64,000 bases of DNA, taken from NCBI GenBank assembly GCA_965261015.1, contig CBDHCC010000001.1, positions 1,612,001-1,676,000 of the forward strand, written 5' to 3'. The translations under genes were made by a program, and so were the position numbers. Positions 59,856 through 64,000 of this stretch are shown in pieces. This DNA comes from CBDHCC01 sp965261015. Its GTDB lineage: Bacteria > Pseudomonadota > Alphaproteobacteria > Sphingomonadales > Sphingomonadaceae. The notes under the pieces are model-generated. The model did not search any database. It worked only from the letters and a program-made list of their open reading frames with translations, and was not told the origin of the DNA. The first letter of the stretch is position 1; each line of letters begins with the position of its first letter.

Positions 59856-61526
59856 ATGACCGCCACCCCGCGATCGACCCTGCTCCAGCGATTCCGGCGC
59901 GACGTGTCGGGCAACGCGCTGGCGATCATGGGAGCGGCCGTCCTGCCGCTGGTCGCCGCCGTCGGCGCGGCCATCGACATCAGCCGCGACTATATGGCCA
60001 AGTCGCGCCTGCAGCAGGCGTGCGACGCCGGCGTGCTGGCGGGGCGCAAGGCGCAGGGCGGAGGATTGTATTCGGTCGACGAAGAAAACGAAGCAACCGA
60101 ATATTTTCGGATTAACTTTCCGGACGACATTTACCAAACGAATAGCACTGTTTTTACGTCGACAGAAAGCAACACAAATGAAGTTGTCGGGAGCGCGGCG
60201 ACTTTTGTGCCGTCCACACTAGGTCGTATCATTGGCTACCAAGGGACGCAGATCGATGTAAACTGCACCGCCCGACTCGACATCACCAACACCGACGTCA
60301 TGTTCGTGCTCGACAACTCGGGTTCCATGACGGGGGGCAGCGGAACGCCCGGCGTGTCCCGTATCCAGGCGCTGCGTCAGGCGGTCCGGGACTTCCACTC
60401 GACCCTGGAGGGCGCGAAGAGCGGCGATATTCGCCTCCGTTACGGCTTCGTGACCTACAACAGTGCCGTCAATCCTGGTGCCGCTCTAATGACTCAGGAT
60501 AGCAGCCTGGTGGCCGACCAGCACGTCTATCAAAGCCGCCTGTGGTACGATGGTCCAAGCCACAACGGCCTGCTTCTGTCGGCGAACGACAGTGGATTTT
60601 TCAGCCATGCCATCAACCAGACCTGGTGCTCCAGGAACGCCGGCACCTGGACTCAGGCGAACGCCCGGTGCCAGGTGCGGGGCGTGTGGCTTCACGCGCC
60701 GCTGACCTACGATGTGTCAGCATATAAGACGAGTGCCTCGTGGAAGGGCTGCGTCGAGGAGCGAAAGACGGTCGACGCGAGCTCCTTTTCACCCATCCCG
60801 GCCGGAGCGACCGACCTGGACGTTGACAGCGCGCCCACCAGTGAAGAAACCAAATGGGCACCGATGATCGATGCGCTCTATATGCGCGATCGCGACAACA
60901 TCGAGGGCTTCGGTCAGAACGACTCCAACACTCGGGGACCCGGCGACACGCCGGTCTGGAACGGACGGAAGGTGGACGGGGAATGCCCGACGGCAAAAGC
61001 ACAGATCGTAGAGGAGCTCAGCGCCGGTGAGGTGAACAGTTACGTGAACAGCATCAATCCGGCGGGAGGGACCTATCACGATATCGGGATGATCTGGGCC
61101 GTTCGCCTTTTGTCTCCGACCGGAATCTGGCAAAGCCACAACACTCAGAGCCCGAACGGTTTGCCAATACAGCGGCACATCATCTTCATGACCGACGGCG
61201 AGATGGCCCCGCGATACGAGGCCTACACCATGTATGGCGCCGAACCGCTCGACAAACGAGTGGTGGGTGGAAAGAACGAACGCGAAAAACCGAACAATCC
61301 GGTGATGATAGCGCGACACAACGCACGGTTCCTCGCGATGTGCGACGTGGCGCGTCAGCACAATATCCGTGTCTGGACCGTCGCCTTTGGCACCCGTCTC
61401 GAGGACACCCGGCTGGTACAATGCGCCGATTCGGGCCGTGCGTTCCAAGCCGACAGCGCCACCGAACTGAATGACACCTTCCGCCGGATCGCGACGCGCA
61501 TCGCCGACCTGAGGCTGGAAGAGTGA
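59856..61526 (+). CDS. TadG-like pilus-assembly protein with von Willebrand A domain
   Basis: 556 aa. The N-terminal RFRRDVSGNALAIMGAAVLPLVAAVGAAIDISRDY is the TadE/TadG anchor (transmembrane helix about 20-42). The VWA domain begins near 146 with DVMFVLDNSGSM (MIDAS Asp153, Ser155, Ser157) and ends with IRVWTVAFGT. A cysteine-bearing insert lies between. Residues about 68-131 are encoded by unusually AT-rich DNA (about 41 percent GC at 60061-60180). ATG 59856 is chosen over upstream codons that are not family-like. It overlaps the TadE gene as GTGA. Confidence 0.86.
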   Translation: MTATPRSTLLQRFRRDVSGNALAIMGAAVLPLVAAVGAAIDISRDYMAKSRLQQACDAGVLAGRKAQGGGLYSVDEENEATEYFRINFPDDIYQTNSTVFTSTESNTNEVVGSAATFVPSTLGRIIGYQGTQIDVNCTARLDITNTDVMFVLDNSGSMTGGSGTPGVSRIQALRQAVRDFHSTLEGAKSGDIRLRYGFVTYNSAVNPGAALMTQDSSLVADQHVYQSRLWYDGPSHNGLLLSANDSGFFSHAINQTWCSRNAGTWTQANARCQVRGVWLHAPLTYDVSAYKTSASWKGCVEERKTVDASSFSPIPAGATDLDVDSAPTSEETKWAPMIDALYMRDRDNIEGFGQNDSNTRGPGDTPVWNGRKVDGECPTAKAQIVEELSAGEVNSYVNSINPAGGTYHDIGMIWAVRLLSPTGIWQSHNTQSPNGLPIQRHIIFMTDGEMAPRYEAYTMYGAEPLDKRVVGGKNEREKPNNPVMIARHNARFLAMCDVARQHNIRVWTVAFGTRLEDTRLVQCADSGRAFQADSATELNDTFRRIATRIADLRLEE

Positions 61527-62119
61527 GCGGCCGGCGCTCCTTCCGCGGCGATCGTCGCGGGGTCACGGTGGTGGAGTTCGCCATCGTGGCGCCGGTCATG
61601 CTGCTGATGGTTTTCGGCCTTCTGGACCTCACCATGCAGGCCTATGTCCAGTCGGTGCTGGACGGCGCGGTCAACGCCGCGGCCCGCGCCTCCACGACGG
61701 AGAGCAGCGCCGCCGACCAGAGCGCGATCGACGCGCGCGTCACGCAGCAGGTCCGCACCGTGGTGAACAGCGCCCAGCTGACCTTCGACCGGCGCAATTA
61801 CGTCGCCATCACCGACATCGGCAAGCCAGAGGTGTTCACCGACTCCCCCAGCGGACCCAAACACAACGACAGCTACGATCCGGGCGAGTGCTTCATCGAC
61901 TATAATCGCAATGGCCGGTGGGATGAGGATCGGGGGCGGACGGGACAGGGCGGCGCGGACGACTTCATCGAATATTCGGCGACCGCGGACTATCAGCGTC
62001 TGTTCCCCATGGCGATGTTCGGATTGCCGAGGAACCTGCAATTGACCGCCGTGTCGGTGCTGCGCAACCAGCCCTATTCCGGCCAGGGCGGCGCGTCCAA
62101 CCAGGAGATCTGCCCGTGA
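61523..62119 (+). CDS. TadE-like pseudopilin protein 1
   Basis: 198 aa. DRRGVTVVEFAIVAPVMLLMVFGLLDLTMQAYVQSVLDGAVNAAARA is the TadE-like signature with a Glu in the hydrophobic start (VEFA), as in type IV pilin-like proteins. The C-terminal part is soluble, with a DYNRNGRWDEDRG calcium-loop-like stretch. Probably a minor pseudopilin at the cell surface. Starts and ends in GTGA overlaps. Confidence 0.86.
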   Translation: MSGRRSFRGDRRGVTVVEFAIVAPVMLLMVFGLLDLTMQAYVQSVLDGAVNAAARASTTESSAADQSAIDARVTQQVRTVVNSAQLTFDRRNYVAITDIGKPEVFTDSPSGPKHNDSYDPGECFIDYNRNGRWDEDRGRTGQGGADDFIEYSATADYQRLFPMAMFGLPRNLQLTAVSVLRNQPYSGQGGASNQEICP

Positions 62120-62781
62120 CCCGCGCGCTTTCGCGGCTGCGGCGCGACCGGTCGGGTGTGGCGCTGATCGAGTTCGCCTACGCCATGCCCGTGCTGCTGG
62201 CGCTGGGCTTCATGGGGACGGAGGTGGCGACCTACGCGCTCGGCCATATGCGGATCAGCCAGCTCACGCTCACGGCCGCCGACAACGCGTCGCGGTTGGG
62301 AGAGGCCAACGCGCTGTCGGTGCGCCAGCTGCGCGAGCAGGACATCGACGACGTGTTCGAGGCGGCGCGGCTGCAGTCGCGCGGGTTGGAGATCTACCAG
62401 CACGGCCGCATGATCATTTCCAGCCTGCAGCAGGACGAGGACGGCCGACAGACGATCGCCTGGCAACGGTGCCGCGGGCTGAAGGCCGGCCAGACCTCCA
62501 GGTACGGCCCGCAAGGCACGACGGCGGACGCTCCGGACGAGCCGCTGCCCGGCATCGCTTCCACCGGCCGGACCATCCTGGCGCGGCCCGACGGCGCCGT
62601 GATCCTGGTCGAGACGTTCTACGACTATCAGCCTGTGGCGGACTTCGCCTTCTCGTCGATCGGGCCGCGCGGCATCGACAGCACGGCGGTGTTCACCGTG
62701 CGCGACAAGCGCAACCTGGACGAGGTGACGAACCCGTCGCCCGCAGCGGTCGTGCAGACCTGCGACATTTTGACGGGATAG
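62116..62781 (+). CDS. TadE-like pseudopilin protein 2
   Basis: 221 aa. DRSGVALIEFAYAMPVLLALGFMGTEVATYALGHMRISQLTLTAADNASRLGE gives the TadE-type N-terminus with IEFA. The soluble part has CRGLKAGQTSRYG and a late Cys (VQTCDILTG). It completes a TadG-TadE-TadE trio. No prepilin, secretin or ATPase gene adjoins; a CpaF gene lies at 30811. Convergent with pdhB, seven bases away. Confidence 0.85.
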   Translation: MTRALSRLRRDRSGVALIEFAYAMPVLLALGFMGTEVATYALGHMRISQLTLTAADNASRLGEANALSVRQLREQDIDDVFEAARLQSRGLEIYQHGRMIISSLQQDEDGRQTIAWQRCRGLKAGQTSRYGPQGTTADAPDEPLPGIASTGRTILARPDGAVILVETFYDYQPVADFAFSSIGPRGIDSTAVFTVRDKRNLDEVTNPSPAAVVQTCDILTG

Positions 62782-62788
62782 CCGCGCC

Positions 62789-64000
62789 TCAGCGGTAGCA
62801 GACCGCGCGGCAGGCCTCCGCGATCCGGTCCGCGTCGATCAGCGCCAGGCGCTCCAGGTTGGCGGCATAGGGCATCGGCACGTCGGCGTTGGTGACCCGG
62901 GTGACCGGGGCGTCCAGATCGTCGAAGCCGCGCTCCATGCACACCGCCGCGATCTCGCTGGCGATCGAGCAGGTGGGCCAGCCCTCTTCCGCGACCACGA
63001 CCCGGTTGGTCTTGGCCAGGCTCGCCAGCACCGCGTCGGTGTCGAGCGGGCGCAGCGTGCGAAGGTCGATCACGTCGGCCTCGATGCCCTCGCCCGCCAG
63101 AGTTTCGGCCGCGTCCAGCGCCAGGCCGACAGCGATCGAATAGGCGACGATCGTGACATCGGACCCTTCGCGAACGGTGCGCGCGCGGCCGATCGGCAGG
63201 ACGTCGGCGTCGTCGGGCACTTCGAACGATCGGCCATAGACCAGCTCGTTCTCCAGGAACACGACCGGGTCCTCGGTCCGGATCGCGGCCTTCAGCAGGC
63301 CCTTGGCGTCGGCGGCGTCGTAGGGCGCGATCACGATGAGACCCGGCACGCTGGCATACCAGGGCGCGTAGTTCTGGGAGTGCTGGGCCCCCACGCGGCT
63401 GGCGGCGCCGTTCGGCCCGCGGAACACGATCGGACAACGCATCTGGCCGCCCGACATATAGTTCGTCTTGGCCGCCGAGTTCACGATCTGGTCGATCGCC
63501 TGCATGGCGAAGTTGAACGTCATGAACTCCACGATCGGCCTGAGGCCGCCCATCGCCGCCCCCGTGCCCAGGCCGGCGAAGCCGTATTCGGTGATCGGCG
63601 TGTCGATGACGCGGGTCGGCCCGAACTCTTCCAACAGGCCCTGCGTGACTTTGTAGGCGCCCTGATATTCGGCGACCTCCTCGCCCATCACGAACACGCG
63701 GTCGTCGGCCCGCATCTCTTCCGCCATGGCGTCGCGCAGCGCCTCGCGCACGGTGATCTTGGTGGTGGAGCCGGACGGGGGAGGCGGCGCGGCGTCGGCC
63801 TCCAGCCGCTCGGGCGGCGTGGGCGCGGCCGCCGCCTGTTCGGCCGGGGACGCGGCGGGCGCGTCGGAATACTCCATCTTCTGCGCCACGTCCGGCGGAC
63901 GGTGCCCGGTCGGCGCGGGCTTGGCGGCTTCGGCGGCAGGCGCCGCGGCGTCCTCGCCCTCGACCGCCAGGCGCGCGATCACCGCGCCCACCGCCACATT
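62789..64000 (-). CDS. pdhB: Pyruvate dehydrogenase E1 component subunit beta, N-terminus cut by window edge
   Basis: 403 codons are visible, running off the right end. From the edge the protein shows the end of a lipoyl-type domain (NVAVGAVIARLAVEGED), then an Ala/Pro-rich linker, then the E1 beta core from ITVREALRDAMAEEM: MGEEVAEYQGAYKVTQGLLEEFG, ITEYGFAGLGTGAAM, FMTFNFAMQAIDQIVNSAAK, and RGPNGAASRVGAQHSQNYAPWY. A lipoyl domain fused to E1 beta is known in alphaproteobacteria. It feeds acetyl-CoA to the TCA cycle; partner pdhA is presumably upstream on this strand. Confidence 0.93.
   Translation of the reverse strand, partial: NVAVGAVIARLAVEGEDAAAPAAEAAKPAPTGHRPPDVAQKMEYSDAPAASPAEQAAAAPTPPERLEADAAPPPPSGSTTKITVREALRDAMAEEMRADDRVFVMGEEVAEYQGAYKVTQGLLEEFGPTRVIDTPITEYGFAGLGTGAAMGGLRPIVEFMTFNFAMQAIDQIVNSAAKTNYMSGGQMRCPIVFRGPNGAASRVGAQHSQNYAPWYASVPGLIVIAPYDAADAKGLLKAAIRTEDPVVFLENELVYGRSFEVPDDADVLPIGRARTVREGSDVTIVAYSIAVGLALDAAETLAGEGIEADVIDLRTLRPLDTDAVLASLAKTNRVVVAEEGWPTCSIASEIAAVCMERGFDDLDAPVTRVTNADVPMPYAANLERLALIDADRIAEACRAVCYR

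Noticed and set aside
1..64000. tRNA, rRNA, CRISPR arrays, insertion sequences, riboswitches
   Set aside because: None could be supported by reading; intergenic gaps are short and lack the needed conserved structures. A covariance-model scan would be decisive.

Overview
The window is a gene-dense, high-GC chromosomal segment. Gene content and sequence style point to an alphaproteobacterium of the Sphingomonadaceae (Sphingomonas-like). Supporting features are an F1 ATP synthase operon without F0 genes, a pyrF-trpF-trpB-trpA-accD-folC string, PhaR, HemW, a TTG-started gyrA of alphaproteobacterial type, and a sphingomonad-style GC-rich palindromic intergenic repeat. I see no rRNA, tRNA, CRISPR array, transposase or prophage. 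Almost all DNA is coding and no gene-free stretch exceeds 300 bases.

Layout. (1) 1-8694 is part of an exosortase-A (XrtA/PEP-CTERM type) exopolysaccharide locus. On the minus strand it has an AMP-dependent ligase, a PLP decarboxylase, an outer-membrane export lipoprotein, a chain-length determinant and a tyrosine autokinase cut by the left edge. On the plus strand it has an acetyltransferase, an acyl carrier protein and two alpha/beta-hydrolase-like proteins. Exosortase itself is not in the window. (2) 8679-23788 is housekeeping: YeiH-type exporter, TrxB, RNase PH, RdgB, HemW, a LppC/LpoA-like lipoprotein, RsmI, YraN, GshB, DedA, XerC, DUF4197 and DUF2490 proteins, PriA and a gluzincin-like metalloprotease. 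(3) 23823-29776 is Ogt and the atpHAGDC operon, with an unrecognised membrane protein between atpD and atpC. (4) 29784-32855 is an EamA transporter, CpaF and PhaR. (5) 32908-40104 is a complete phosphate operon, phoR-pstS-pstC-pstA-pstB-phoU-phoB. (6) 40217-42786 is a four-gene cassette: a small Tat-exported protein, a PqqD-like protein, an HprK-related kinase and a nucleotidyltransferase. I take this to be the so-called HPr-rel-A system, which has names in family collections but, to my knowledge, no known function. It is the best candidate here for an undescribed system. (7) 42773-53269 is RadA, a patatin-like protein, LapA, and the pyrF-to-folC operon, which carries an AT-richer small membrane gene between trpB and trpA. 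(8) 53445-59756 is an AmpG-like MFS protein, an SDR, the palindromic repeat, GyrA, an EF-hand protein and a divergent phytoene-synthase-like protein. (9) 59856-62781 is a TadG/TadE/TadE-like trio, and 62789 to the right edge is PdhB with an N-terminal lipoyl-type region.

Genes are packed into operons. At least fifteen junctions use 4-base ATGA or GTGA overlaps, so translational coupling is probably widespread. Starts were chosen from these overlaps, Shine-Dalgarno matches and family N-termini. Function assignments rest on my reading of motifs and recollection of families, not on a database search.
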